Shown piece after piece: positions 13,001 to 24,990 of a DNA stretch of 64,000 nt. The DNA lies in the NCBI GenBank assembly GCA_900708905.1, contig CAADRB010000082.1, forward strand, positions 108,203 to 172,202. Reading direction: 5' to 3'. The position numbers and the translations under genes were made by a program. This stretch comes from Hymenolepis diminuta. Taxonomy: Eukaryota > Platyhelminthes > Cestoda > Cyclophyllidea > Hymenolepididae. Position 1 is the stretch's first letter. Each line of letters opens with the position of its first letter. The notes beneath the pieces were generated by a model, which searched no databases, had not been told where the DNA came from, and saw only the letters and a program-made list of their open reading frames with translations.

Positions 13001-16000
13001 TGTTGACTAGTTGATTTAATTATGAGTGGTCGGTCATTGATATTTCGGTACGAAAATATGCGCTGATCAAGATTGAAATTTCAAGTTCGCAATTCTTAAA
13101 ACTACCCTACTGGTAGCAAATAGATAATATGGTTTTGTTTTAATATGTATTCGCGAATAATTTAGTTTGAACAGGCATGGCCGCCTTTTTTGTTATTTAA
13201 AAAAGGAGTTTATTGGATGATACTAATATATCGTCGTGAGCAATTGAAAATACAACACTGTTGAAATTGTTTCAGTTCGATGCTGCCAAGTTGATCTACA
13301 TTCGAATGAGAGATTTTCGTCGCAAAGGAGATCGTGGTATCTTTCATCACTAACCGTTGGTTGGTATTTGTTTTCGTGTCTTCTACTCATTTGACATGAA
13401 TTTGAGAACAACCTCGTTCTGTGATTAAAATAGTCATGGCCAATCCCATTCTGTGTATATATATAGTGAGCACATGGTTGATAAGAGAGGGGAAAGATTA
13501 AAATTAACTTCTGATGGCCAGCTATTTCACTTTTTCACGCATAAGTGATCACATGCAAATCGCGTAGGAGGTTCTCGAAATAACTAAGAATGCAAGTGAA
13601 TGTTTGAAGGCTTTCTCCCAGGAAACCTGCAATAAATACTCCTGCGTCATGTTATTAAAATAGAATTAATGAACCATAATATCAGTTAGCAAGTATAATA
13701 AATAAAGATTTTATTAAAATCTTTGCGGTCATTGTAATATTGGCAAGTGCTGCGATTGGCTCGGACCTAATTTAGCTCGCAAGATATGGTGACTTTAAAA
13801 TGATAAAAATCCTCTTATTATAAGTGAGGAAAGAGGCGAATTCGCGACTGACTCCTATGACAAGCTTGTCCAGGCGCCGCGTATCAATAGAGGAAACTGG
13901 AAATAACCTGTGGATTTTGAAGCAACGGACAACCTCAGCGGCGTTGATTCATTGTTTTCGGCGTCCTATTAATGTTAAACTACCTATCGATCCTCGAAAC
14001 GACTAACTCTTATTAGGTGCTCAAAATGAGAAATTTGATAAGTGGGATTTCGCAGCATATTAATAAAAGTGTTATCGTCGACTGTTTTAAAATTAGTCCA
14101 AGTCGAAAAACATGAATTTAACCGGAGTTAAGTGCTTTAAACTAGCCCTTGGATGTATTCGGTTAAGAAAATATCATACGAATGAATTATAAACTGAAAA
14201 TTTTTGAAGAAAAGGGTCGTTTGAAGGTCATTTTGGACAGAGAAACAGGACATTAGAATCACAGTGATAGAAATACAGAACTGTCCTACACCTCAGTGGA
14301 CTGGAGCGTTCACCGATGAGTATGGAGCCCGTGATCGAGTTAGCGGACTTGCAAGTTGGCTCTCTTTTTGACAATAGCAGATTAACTTTCCGCAGTATTG
14401 AGAGCTTAAATGAAAAAGAATATTAAGCTATGAAATAATCAGAATAATGAGGAATAACGAATAGGGGTTTATCAGGCATACATCTGGGAGTTAATTTCCA
14501 TTCTCTGGAAATCCTTAAATATCGGCAAATTCATTTTGAACGAAGTGAAGCGATGCGTTGGTAAGTTTCGAATTTAAATAAGTCAAAGAATAACTGATAA
14601 TGAACGAAATTGCTAATTTCTAATACTAGACGTCGAGCTCTTAGAGCAGTGCATATTCCTATATCTTTTACCAATGAAATAATTAAAAGATTGTTAAGGC
14701 AATAGAGATAATATCCTTTTTGCTGTCCTCTATCCAGGACATTGTCTCACTTCTTTAACGTTTTGAGTAAAAAAGTGGACACTGAACTATCGTTGGCATT
14801 TGACGGAAAGTTCAGGGCATTAGAGATCACTAAAACCCGAAAAAGTTCGCTTGGAGAATTTTGAGAAACACAAGCAAAGAGAACCATTCATAAGATATGC
14901 AGCGAAATCAAGAGTCGAATGCTATTCTTGTCTTGATTTAAATGTTTTATACCTTTTACGTGGGACTGAGATATTTTCTGTGAGGAAAATTAATATTTCT
15001 TGCATCTGAAATTGATAACAATCTAATGGCAACTCTTCATTTATTCGTTAAGATAAAATGCGTTATGCTAGTTGAACATCCAGATGTCTAGCTTCAGTAC
15101 CTTAAATTTCGTCGGAGAAAACAGAACTACTAAATCTAATATGTTTCGGACTCTCTCCATATCGTTACTCGAAATTTCACTATTCAGTTTATTTGCTGTC
15201 GTTTTCCATCCTTCGGTTATCAACATACTTATCCTCCGAGATATAGTCTCATGCAATTAGAGGCGAAAGGGTACATTTTGATGCTTATTGGTCCACTTTC
15301 CACCTTACTCTCATGGTCCTTTATCAAATTACGCTCTCCATGTTCTTTACCATGATCGACATACCCATTTTTCAACCTTTTGGTGTGACATATCATGTGC
15401 ACTAAACAGGAACGCTCATAACAGTTAGAAAAACACTAAATCACTGGCTTGAAATTGTTTATTCCATCTCGGAGAAGAGAATAGGAGAGGGATGAGAGGG
15501 AGGATGGGCACGTCATTAAAAGCCTCCGTTAACAATTCCTGTCAAGCTCCACAAAATAGTAGCGCAATTTAGCCTCGAGATTCCCGAGTGATTATTTGAG
15601 TCGCTGTGTATCCGCCCAATTACATTTTTACCTGAATGAAATGAAAAAATGTAATCCTTTCCGTCAACAAACTGAGTTATACCGTATTATCCGAATGATT
15701 TTCTTAACCTAACTTGTCGTTTCCTTTACAGAGAAACTGGCAGTGTGAATGTGAGCGGTCCAATTAATTCGACAAGTCTTTCGCCAAACCTATCGTCAAT
15801 AGAAGAAGATGGCGAGGAGTCACAAGAGGGTCCTCAACAGCATCTATTCAATCTGGATTCAGGAGAGAGCCCGGATGAGACCCAACACAAAGAAGAACTC
15901 GTCCACGGTGGATCACGTACTAATAGGGTCTTTCCACATGGTGAAGAAGCGATTCCTTCGTTTCCATCCGCACCTACACATCAAAAGCCACAACCGACTG

Positions 16001-16095
16001 CTGCTGTGACGTTTAGTCCCTTGACGAAGTTGCATTTATCTCCTGAGATACAAGAAGAGGGCAACTTAGAGGAAAATTCATTAACTATTCCCTAG
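4051..16095 (+). CDS. Synaptobrevin/VAMP-type v-SNARE, 5' end missing, long luminal tail
   Basis: Vesicle R-SNARE that zippers with syntaxin and SNAP-25 to drive membrane fusion. Five exons join in frame: 4051-4253, 10104-10183, 10600-10651, 12506-12527 and 15732-16095. Exon 4051-4253 gives a Gln/Pro/Lys-rich lead, then the SNARE start [16 protein letters not shown] and [14 protein letters not shown]. The zero-layer arginine is the R of IMRVNIEKV. The next exon gives [20 protein letters not shown] followed by the juxtamembrane WW. Exon 10600-10651 encodes the hydrophobic anchor ([18 protein letters not shown]). A 22-nt microexon and the last exon then add about 128 residues after the anchor, where most family members stop within a few residues. 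All junctions are GT-AG with compatible phases (2/1, 1/0, 0/1, 1/2). The start codon lies in an unseen upstream exon. The SNARE and membrane parts are certain; the tail rests on splice-phase logic. Confidence 0.93.
4757..5070 (+). repeat. Dispersed repeat family R2, copy 1
   Basis: About 310 bp that aligns by eye, with small indels, to 25757-26070 in the same orientation. Shared blocks include ccacaaagtagaacac, agtctgcgtgt-type TG-rich stretches, tatatgag and cttgggcaag, and a closing block with gtttg and a tatagaa run. No terminal inverted or direct repeats are evident. The type (SINE, solo LTR or other) is undetermined. An AG microsatellite interrupts this copy. Confidence 0.7.
7999..8703 (-). 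pseudogene. Mariner (Tc1/mariner, DD34D type) transposase remnant
   Basis: Minus-strand frames preserve recognisable mariner transposase motifs: [78 protein letters not shown] and a closing [18 protein letters not shown]. The reading frame is broken. It shifts near 8340, where QQDSA (second catalytic Asp) sits in another frame. It has in-frame stops near 8270 (a Trp codon turned to TGA) and near 8079, and another shift near 8200. The segment that should carry the first catalytic Asp reads S-R-K-K instead of S-D-E-K, and the third (NPLDYY) reads NPLHYY. It is therefore inactive. The N-terminal helix-turn-helix part and the terminal inverted repeats were not located. Confidence 0.9.
9461..9479. 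repeat. (AC)n microsatellite
   Basis: Uninterrupted AC dinucleotide run of about nine units inside the first synaptobrevin intron. Confidence 0.95.
10600..10651 (+). CDS. Transmembrane-anchor exon of synaptobrevin
   Basis: A 52-bp exon flanked by a tttcag acceptor and a gtaaaa donor, running from phase 0 to phase 1. It encodes 17 hydrophobic residues plus one base of a glycine codon. It follows directly on the conserved WWRNCK juxtamembrane segment encoded by the preceding exon. Its phase-1 end matters because the next two exons can be joined to it in two ways, giving different C-termini. Confidence 0.9.
10652..12505 (+). other. Synaptobrevin intron before the microexon
   Basis: Non-coding intron of 1.85 kb. 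It holds a short TG run near 10751 and an unusually G+C-rich block at about 12230-12330, shortly upstream of the microexon acceptor. The block is open in more than one frame but has no matching splice sites, so I read it as non-coding. It may be a splicing-control element (inference). Confidence 0.5.
12506..12527 (+). CDS. 22-nt microexon of synaptobrevin (tail switch)
   Basis: The exon TGGCAGTTACTTCAGAGCGACG lies between a strong pyrimidine-rich acceptor (ccttttttctttag) and a gtgagt donor. With the preceding G it encodes V-A-V-T-S-E-R plus two bases of an Arg codon. Its length is not a multiple of three (phase 1 in, phase 2 out). Including it opens the long frame of the last exon. Leaving it out shifts that exon so that it encodes only E-K-L-A-V before a TGA at 15746-15748. 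Both products are readable, which supports a regulated microexon. No transcript evidence is available here. Confidence 0.7.
12528..15731 (+). other. Synaptobrevin intron between microexon and tail exon
   Basis: A 3.2-kb intron with a gtgagt donor and a ttcctttacag acceptor. A more G+C-rich patch at about 13830-14000 has a 60-codon plus-strand frame without family resemblance. Nothing else stands out. Confidence 0.6.
15732..16095 (+). CDS. Terminal exon of synaptobrevin encoding the luminal tail
   Basis: The exon follows a ttcctttacag acceptor and reads about 120 codons to TAG at 16093-16095. The product is hydrophilic, rich in Ser, Glu, Pro and Gln, and acidic early ([13 protein letters not shown]). 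It has no second hydrophobic segment. Being C-terminal to the anchor it would face the vesicle lumen or cell exterior. Three N-glycosylation sequons (N-V-S, N-S-T, N-L-S) fall within its first 25 residues, consistent with that topology. The exon is clearly richer in G+C than the flanking intron. A poly(A) signal follows 34 bases after the stop. I recognise no domain in it. Confidence 0.7.
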
Positions 16096-16129
16096 CACGT
16101 CTCTAATTTTGCTCCTCATTTAACCAAGG

Positions 16130-16135
16130 AATAAA
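16130..16135 (+). terminator. AATAAA polyadenylation signal of synaptobrevin
   Basis: A canonical AATAAA 34 bases downstream of the TAG stop, in a short pyrimidine-rich 3' region. It is the first such hexamer after the stop and gives a very short 3' UTR. Confidence 0.6.
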
Positions 16136-19100
16136 GGCAAGGCATTTCACATACACGCATTCTTTCGCCTATGAATCCATCTATTCTCGATTTTCCAGTC
16201 CCGTTCGGTCCTGTCTGTTTGTTGTTTGTTGGTTTGTACCCTAAAAAACGCAAGGGCCCTCAATCACATTTCCATTCCATCCGCAGATTTTATCGATGCT
16301 CTTAATTATGCTCCCCCTTCCCATATGTATGCAAGTATAAGGTGAATCGTTGTTGGGTGTTTATATATTACTAATATTTTTTCCTTCTCCTCCTTGTCCA
16401 TTGTCCAGACTTCTTCCGAATCTCTTGCTCTTTCCTTGCATATTTTCTTGTCCTTGTGTGTGCTTGTGAATGGGTGTCTATAATTTGACGATGCTTTACT
16501 TTGTCACATATATACTACTGATGTCTCATTGGCACTACTACTCACATAATATTGTATCCCTTTTCTCTCTCTCTCTCCCTGCAATCTGACACAAGATGTG
16601 CACCCACCCTATGTTAAAATATGACATGAGTCAGTCCTGATTTGTAAAAATGGTATTCTATCGTTGGCTTGGATTATGGTATCAAGAAGTTGGAAGAAAG
16701 TATCTGATCCAAAGGGGTTTTCATAAAATTCCTATTAGGCGTTTATTGGAGGTATACGTCTAGGTGTCTGCTTTCATCCTTTGCAGTTAGAGCGGATAGG
16801 TTCATTGGTGGAAGTACTAGAAGAGCAATGAAGACTAAGAGGATTGATGCGGCCTGTAAGAGTTGGAGGTGGGGCTGATGCAGAGGTAATGGAAGACTGT
16901 TGGTGTGTCTATGTTTGTCAGATGGGGTGTTTCTGACTTTAGAGATAAAAAACGGTTGAAAGGATCTTGAGACCTACAACACTAGTCGATTAGAAGACAG
17001 AGACCTAGTATCGACCACTCATGACCTACATAACATTTCAAATCTAAATGAATTACCTGTGGACTCATGATAGGTCGAAATCAGAGAAGGGGTTTATGCA
17101 CTCGATGTGATGTATGAAATATCTTTGAGATCATGTAAGCTGGTGCCTCTTCGCAGGGATAAGCATTTCAAAGGGACAAGAGATTCAGAATTAGAAAAAG
17201 TTAATTTAATTTTATTATTACTCTATCGAAGTGTTATAGTTAACAGATGAATAGCTCAAGCGTTCTCAGTTTGAATGTAGAAGTCAAGGCATTATGGGAA
17301 TCGAGGACAGCATATTAAAACGTATGCATAAGAGGATCACATAATTTTCTAACTGACCCTAACTGCTATTTAATACAGTCACACTGATATTGTATTTCAA
17401 AGATAGGTCATTGATTGTGTGCGTACTTAGTTTCAAAATCACGGGTGGCCTATTATGTAGCTTGGAAGATGGGACTGGTTCAACCACTCAGTTCCAGTAA
17501 TATATCCGAAGCTCCGTGTATAGGTGAAAGGACGTCATCGTGATGTTACTTCCATGTCACAACTAAGGGAGGATATGCTTGACGTGGAAAATTATCAATC
17601 ATCGATTGTTCCTTTGTCTGACCAATCATAGTACAACATCGCTTAATGAAGATTGGTTCAATCTTCTCTGGCCTATCAGTATTAGAACAAACGCCCGTAA
17701 ATATAATTTTATTTTCACCAGTAAATGTCTTGTAAACAGACAAATCCTGTCCCATGAAACATTTGTTCTCTCTCTCTCCCTCCCTCACCCTGAGGTCTGA
17801 GCAAGTGTAGTCTGCTTTGATAATAGGTCCTGAATCACACATTACGAAATATTAATCATACGTTATAGCCAGAGGAGTGCTTTCAAATGCTCATTTTAGG
17901 TGCAGTTTTACCGCCCTCCTCAATATTAGAAGTCACCTTTTAAGCAGTGAAGTTGGTTATGCAGTTAATTGCAAATTCAGATATTTTTATCCAACTCTGA
18001 CTTGTATGTAAACCAGGATACCTGCGCAATTCTAGATACACGCTTTCAGACGTATCAAGACTCGTTTATTGGTTGGGCAGTTATGAAATGAAGTATATTT
18101 CATGCTATTTTTCCTTTAATCTCTAATGGCACACGATTAATGCCTCCTAATGCTCACTTAGATGTCTTTACATTTAAGCTGCAAACCATAAAGCTCGGGA
18201 TGGTTGAAACCTACACAAATCAGCCCAGCTTCACTCGAATGTACCCAAATTTAGAAGTTAGAAGTAATGTTGAACACACATAATTTCTTTGGGTTTGTTC
18301 ATTATTAAATATTAAATGATGTCCGACTTAAACTGTGGTGAATTTTTTCCCAAAAAGACTTAAGAAGACCAAGCCCTGCTCAATCAATCTACTTTGAATT
18401 TTTTGTGGTCGGCTGAATCGAGGTGACCTTGTGGAACGTCCATTGTTAATCGTTCCTCTAGGTTGCTTTATGATTTAAGACAATTATTGCTTGTCACTCT
18501 CTAAGTTATCCTACTCACCAATCCCACTGAGACATCTTGTCCATTTTTGACAAGATGAAAAATATTATTAACTGTCCTGCCATTAAATAATGAATTATAC
18601 TGCTTTGACAGTAGAACGTTAAAAATTTCAACGTTTTATTACTGCAATTTCATTCGTCTACTCAGGGAGAGAGAATAGCCAATGGGCGAATGATTTCCAC
18701 ATTTAGTCTCCTTCAAACAGTCGCAATGTACCAAAAGCTGAAAATACTGTCGCTAATTTGTTATCCTCATAATTACTAGTTGGTTAAGCAAAGAACATCC
18801 ATCAATTCTAAATTTATTTCATTACTTTTAAGATGACACTCAAAATTGTTCTGAGAGTTGGAGAACTTCTCCCCACATGATGCTAGCATACTTGTGGTTG
18901 GAGTTGACAGAAAAGCCAGATTGTCAGAGAGTCCTATTTCATTTCATTATTGGATTCCGGTTGTAAAATGTTTACTTAGTATTTATTTTAACTTTTAAAA
19001 TCTAGATTCCATGATTTGTCGCATAATCTACTGGATGAATCTTCGTCCACAATTTCCAGGGCTTTACATCACGATGGTACGTCTTACCACTTCATTTCAT

Positions 19101-20568
19101 TTTTCTTGGGGTGAGTAGAATTGGAGCTGAGATAGCCAGACGCTGTTTATTTCTATCACTTATTGTATGAAAATCAGTCTCTGGGTTTTCTGAGAGGTGC
19201 AGTGAATACGCTAACAGAGTCTTCAAGGAGGATAATTCACTGCTTCTAACAGATTCCAGTTTACGATAATTCTTGCCTATTTTTACCAGCTATACCTATA
19301 ATTTCCTTCAATCTTGACAGAAATTAGCCCTTCCAGAGCATTTCAACCAGTGCTGTTATATCCTGCATTTATTTTAACTCCTCTGATTCCAGATAAGTAG
19401 GATAGATAACAAAAATTTACAAAATGAACTCATTATATTCATCCGTGATGCAGTTGTACCACGGAACACGCGAAACGGGTCGCGTTTGAATAATTTACCA
19501 ATGAATCGTAGCACATGCAAGCTTTTGAAAGTAAACTTAAATCTCCTGCCTGGAATATCCGTGAAAACTTGTTATTTTATTTTTTGCACACGTGATCAAT
19601 GGATCTTTTTGAATAATCACACTTTACTTGTAATTACTTTAACTTAAAAATGACATATAAAAGTGAAAATACGTATAGTAATTGGCTGATAGCTCCTTTA
19701 TAAAGGCCTACAGACGGTTAGATGCTTTTAAAGTAAATCAAAAGTGAATGTAGAAATTTGTAGCAAGTATAATAAGGCAGGGACAAATGAAAGGGTATGA
19801 CGTTCTGAAGGTGTGTGGAAAAAAGAAGTGAGAATCAAGAAATACAAAGAATAAGAAGGGTGAGTGGAAGCGGTCATCTTGGCTGCATGGCAATACTCTT
19901 CCCACCTCGAGAGAAAACCATGAAGATTACTATGTGAACCGGTCTAGCTAACGGCCAAGTCCCTTCCATAACCCACTCTCCGTGCGACCTAAAAATGATT
20001 AAAATAGCTAAACGGCTGATATTTCTTTCGCTTAATCTGCAGATGACTCACCGATTATGCTTCAGGTCAGTGCCCAGTGACCTTACAACTAATTACAACT
20101 CGAACGCTCCTTGATTAAAATTTTTGCGTGGGATACAAGTTTGTCAAACGAAATTGGTCATACACTTTCATAACATTATTTCACCTTCAAGACAATTTGA
20201 CGAAATGAAGAGAAAACCAATCCAGAACTAAGCATTACAAGTCAAAACCGGAAAAAGCAGAAGGTTATTATAAGTACTCACAGAGCCCCCTCTTCGATCT
20301 ACCAGAATTTGTAAGCTATTCATTACATTGTCGAATTCATATTCTCGATACGATCTTTAAATAAACCGACTTAATAGTACTACAACTATTTCTCCCAGAA
20401 TGAGGATATTTCCATGGTGATTGTTCCTGTGTTTCCAACCCTCTATTTACTTTATCCTTGTCGTTAGACCTATATGATCCCACTCATTGTAAATAAATAG
20501 CGGAGTCCACATTTTTGATCTCCTCCATCGTCAGTCAGCAACTCTCGTCTATCTTTTTCAAATTCTAG

Positions 20569-20624
20569 GACCCGAAAGTGTGGGTAGCGCTAATAACGGT
20601 CATTGGGGATTAGCGACAGAGTGA
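20569..20624 (+). other. Possible short exon (weak)
   Basis: A good polypyrimidine acceptor (tctatctttttcaaattctag) precedes a locally G+C-rich stretch. In phase 1 it reads G-P-E-S-V-G-S-A-N-N-G-H-W-G-L-A-T-E then TGA. A gtgaga donor-like site lies at its end, so an internal exon of 52 bases is equally possible. It lies 4.4 kb beyond the synaptobrevin poly(A) signal. It could be an alternative 3' exon of that gene, part of another gene, or chance. Confidence 0.2.
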
Positions 20625-23600
20625 GACAAGTTTGTTTATATCAAGACTACACAATTTGCGCATATATGATAAATAAACTTTAAATTTGTGCTGTTTACGT
20701 ATCGTCAAATGATTTTAAATTTACGCTGAAATAAAAAGTGGATTTTTAAATGAGAAAAAAATCTCAGTAACTTACCCTTAATTGATGATTGACCCGAAGT
20801 TGACCCAAGAAATTTTAAACGTGCCTTATTAGATTGGCAGAACATGGAATTATCAAATCGGGTTCCATTGCGTCGGTTTGAGAATGACTTCAGAGTCAAT
20901 CGTCTGGAATAACGAGAAGACTTGAGAGAATTTCAATGTCCCATTGTTCTGTGTTTCGTCTCCCTGATGTTCTTTGGAAGCAAAACTATCTTGTCTGTAA
21001 AACTCGTTTCTTACGTGGGGTTCAACAAATCAGACTTAGCCAATTCGTCAAAACAAACTCTAACTGCGTCGGTTAAGTTGAATTGGCTACACCTCATGGC
21101 CTATAATAAACAGCAGTGCTAGAGGGGATGTATTATTCCAGAAATATTGATTGAGAGAAGCATTTGTTCATGAAGACAAAAACGGATCAACTCTGACTTC
21201 CGATATTCAGAAAGATGTGTCGTCAACTGTACATTTCCCTATCCAAATCCTACCTTTGCTACAAACCTTTCAATCAGGAGTACTGAAGAGTTAAAATCTG
21301 AGTCCAAACGAAGGATACGATTCGAGGATTTCATATATTTCCATGCGCCTTATTTTGGTAAAAACTCTTTTAGCTTAACCTACTTCAATATACATTTTAT
21401 GGATCGAATTTGTTAAAGCAAAGAAGTTTGATCTCAGTACTTCCAAATTGTTCGAAAAACGTTATATTCAGGGCATTCGTGAAAGTGTCGATCTAGGTTT
21501 TTTGTATTCAGATAGATAAGAAATAGGTAGACTCGACAGCAGCACAGATATACGTGATAGTTTAGCTCCAATTCTACTGATCCTCGTGTCACTTCACCAG
21601 GTCTGGATTATCATCCTAATATTCCCTGCTTCCTACGTTATTTGATTGAGATTACAATATCCTCAAAAAATGCTAGGTTGATCAGATTCCCCTTCAAACT
21701 TGAAATTTCAGAAGGTAGTAATTAGTAGCAAAAGAACCGGGTTATCCCCAATCCTATTCTTCGGGTCATACCTTCTAAGTTCTACACGTCTTCATAGAAG
21801 ACTGCTGATTGAAGAGCCTTATTTAATATATATGGAGATCTCATGTGGGTTGAGATAGATTGAGACCCATAACCATGGAAGCGGAATGTAGCTGACATAG
21901 TGAAAATCCGGGAATAAAAGAAAGTGGGTATAGTTTGAGCCATGTTGATATTTCTGATCTCAGCATAGTGCATGAAGTTATGCCATATCGATTTGCTGAA
22001 ATCGCCAGAGATTCTAGTTCTCAAAATAATAATTTCGTGCATCTTTCATTCATCCAGAGAAGGCAAATTCTGCGAGGTGGAAAACAAAAGAACGTTTAAT
22101 TGCATTTTGTCATTTTTCCCCGAGGTAGATGGCATAGAAGTGCATCTCTTTCATTATTTGGTATGATTATGAGAAATATTGCGCTCTGGCGATCTCAAAT
22201 AAGTACTGGCAATCTATCGTAATGTTTGGAGACAGTAAAGCATCCCAATATGGAATGGAAGTGAAGGGGGGCAGTGGAATAGAAAATAACTTCTGAGAAT
22301 CAGAATTAATATTTTAAAACTTCGTCGTGGTATTCAGGCTGTGCACTTTCACTTCTCAGATTCTATATGTCAATTCACGTCCTGGTCTTCAAATTTAAAT
22401 ATAATTTTTCCTCAAAATCTTGCTTTTGGTGAGTCCGGAGTTTACTCACAACGTAATTTGTTGGTTACATGTTCAGTCACTTCTGATGCATTTTCTTCTA
22501 ACAGAAATGGTGTTTGCAGAGGATAAGAGCCAACATGTCTTGACATAGGAGAGCCTCCTAGAGTTCAATTCTTCTCTTTAGTACCGATATTAAACTCTCA
22601 TAATTTTTAATAGTGGACTGTTAAAGTGGCACTGAGTGGAAACTTGAGGCGAACGACAATGTGTGCCACCAACATGGCAGTCAACATACTTGTCTGAAAA
22701 ATTTGAGTCTACGAGTCTGTCTCATCATTGAACACTTGGTTAGTTAATAAATTATAAATATTTTAGTTATAAAAGTGAGAAGGTTTTAAATGGCTCATAC
22801 TCATACTTTCCCCAAACGAGGCCGTTAAAACTTCAAGAGTTCTGTGAAGTTGTGACTACGACGAACTGGGTGAACTGGGCAGATTCTACCTTATCACAAA
22901 CACTCGAAAATGACGTCCTTTCAGAAGGTCAGGGCTTATAGACATGGCGTATTTGTGAAATACTCTTAGTAACTTACCGCGGCCTTTAAAATGCAATTGA
23001 AGTCCGCATAAATCCACCTTATCATAAAAAAACGGATGAAAAAAGCATTTGATCGCTTATTTTGCTTAGAAATGAAGGAACGAGGGTGTGGTTCATTGGG
23101 CGGAAGTAACCACTGCTCCACTGTCCCACCCAAAGTTAGGCACATGAGATACTTCAAAACATTGTGGACTTTTAATTGTGTTGTCATTAATTAATTTTTT
23201 ATTGATTTATCTAATAAGAGGCAATAATGAGTGATTAAAGAAAAATATTTTACTTTTTAGAAGTAGGAACGTATTGAAATGCCTTAAAGTAAGCGGACGT
23301 GTATAAACCTGAGTGGAGACATATTTTAGAGAACAAATCTCAAAACATTTAAGTAGTATGCCATTAGCCTCAAATAATTATTTGAATTGTATCATTTCAG
23401 TAGTATTTTCTTCTTAAATTTCTCTGTATAAAACTGCTGAAGGATCCTGTCATTCATAGAGGTGGGGAGATATTAAAGCCAGCATCAGATTTAACCCCTC
23501 TGATCAATGTTATGCTAATTGTAGAAATTTGGACCTTGAATTCAAATGTTTGAAAATGATATCTTGAAGTTTATTTAAGTCAACATAATCGATTGCATAG

Positions 23601-24784
23601 TCATTTCTGAGAACTTTTGTTCTTACGATCTGTGAGTAATTTTGTAAAAATTCCTAGCTGATCGATCCGAGTAATATCCGATGGATTTAGAGGTAAGTCG
23701 AGAATCAAAACCTCACCGCTACTAATCGACAGTTCTTCTGCCGGTAATTTTTTTTTATTTAATAATATATTAAATTGTTTCACATTGTTTTTGTCGGGAA
23801 ACTCCAGATGGTACAATATTAGGTGAGTTCTTTACTCTTGGGCAGAAGATTCCACCACTTTGTGGATTTTCTGCGTTTTAATGGCGATCTGTTTGCCAGT
23901 ACCTTCTCATAACACACTACACGCTCGAAATGTGTATGACATGTTGATAGTTAAAGATTTGAAGGGCGATTTCTATGCACCTCCAAAGTTAAACTTCTTT
24001 CAGATATCAGTATAAAGCAGTTTTCATTTGTCTCAATGAGATTGAAGAAAAAAATTCACCAAATATTTTGATATTTATGTTTCCATGGCATTATTTTTGT
24101 TTACCCTTATCCCAACTTCCAAGGTTTTAAACGAAAATTTTATACCTATGACAGGTCTCACGTATGTCCCAATTACAAAGCGAAATATTCTTTCCATCAC
24201 ATCTATCTTTATTTACAGATCAAATTGTAACTTGCCCAGTTCTTTCAAGTTAGGAATAGAACTAAGCCAACAAAGATATTTCCAACGAGGAAGGTGGGAG
24301 TGTTATCATAAAAATAATTTCATTTTGAAAGCACTGTAATTCATAACAATATGACGACGCAGTAATGGAACAGTAAGAACAAACAAGCGATGAAATCTGT
24401 CGTTCTTACCTGCTTATGAACCCCTTTTTCTCTCAATTTTGACAACTGACTTTGAGCGTACCTTATTTTTAACTGATAAAAATTTTTACAGTTTATTTTA
24501 GCAACCAATGTCACTAGGAAAAGTTATTTTCCTGTTACTGGCGATCCAATTGTGAATGAGCAATCCATTCAAAATAGAATTCTGCTCATTTACATACCGT
24601 CTAAGGTGTGCGTCTTTGGAGAATTTCCAGATATTTCCTGTCATAAATTATGCGTTTCCTATCTGACCGAATCAATTTTAACATTTTAATCGAGGGGGAG
24701 AATAAAATTCTCCCGAAAATTATTTGAATTTTTTTACCAGATTATCAAATGGCGAGAACAAACGTACTTTAATATAATTCTGGA

Positions 24785-24990
24785 AAAATTGTTATTGGCT
24801 ACAGAAAATACAAAATTCAACTATTTTTATGCGCTGAAAGCAACTGAAATCGGTCTAATAAATGACAAAGGAGGGAGGGGGGAGGAGATGGAGGTGATCA
24901 AAGACATTCTGAGAGCAATTTCAGAAGAGTAAAAAGTTTTAATTCACTTGATTTTTGGAGTCCGGCACCTCATGTTCCAAAAATTCAAAT
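24785..24990 (+). repeat. Dispersed repeat R4, copy 1
   Basis: Aligns with about 39465-39670, same orientation, around the shared string gaaagcaactgaaatcgg, followed by taaatgataaagg-like and ggaggagat blocks. Diverged, with unclear edges. Confidence 0.5.

Noticed and set aside
23530..23620. ttgcatagtca string resembling the miR-153 seed
   Set aside because: The surrounding bases give only a short, poorly placed helix and the expected precursor arm is not present.
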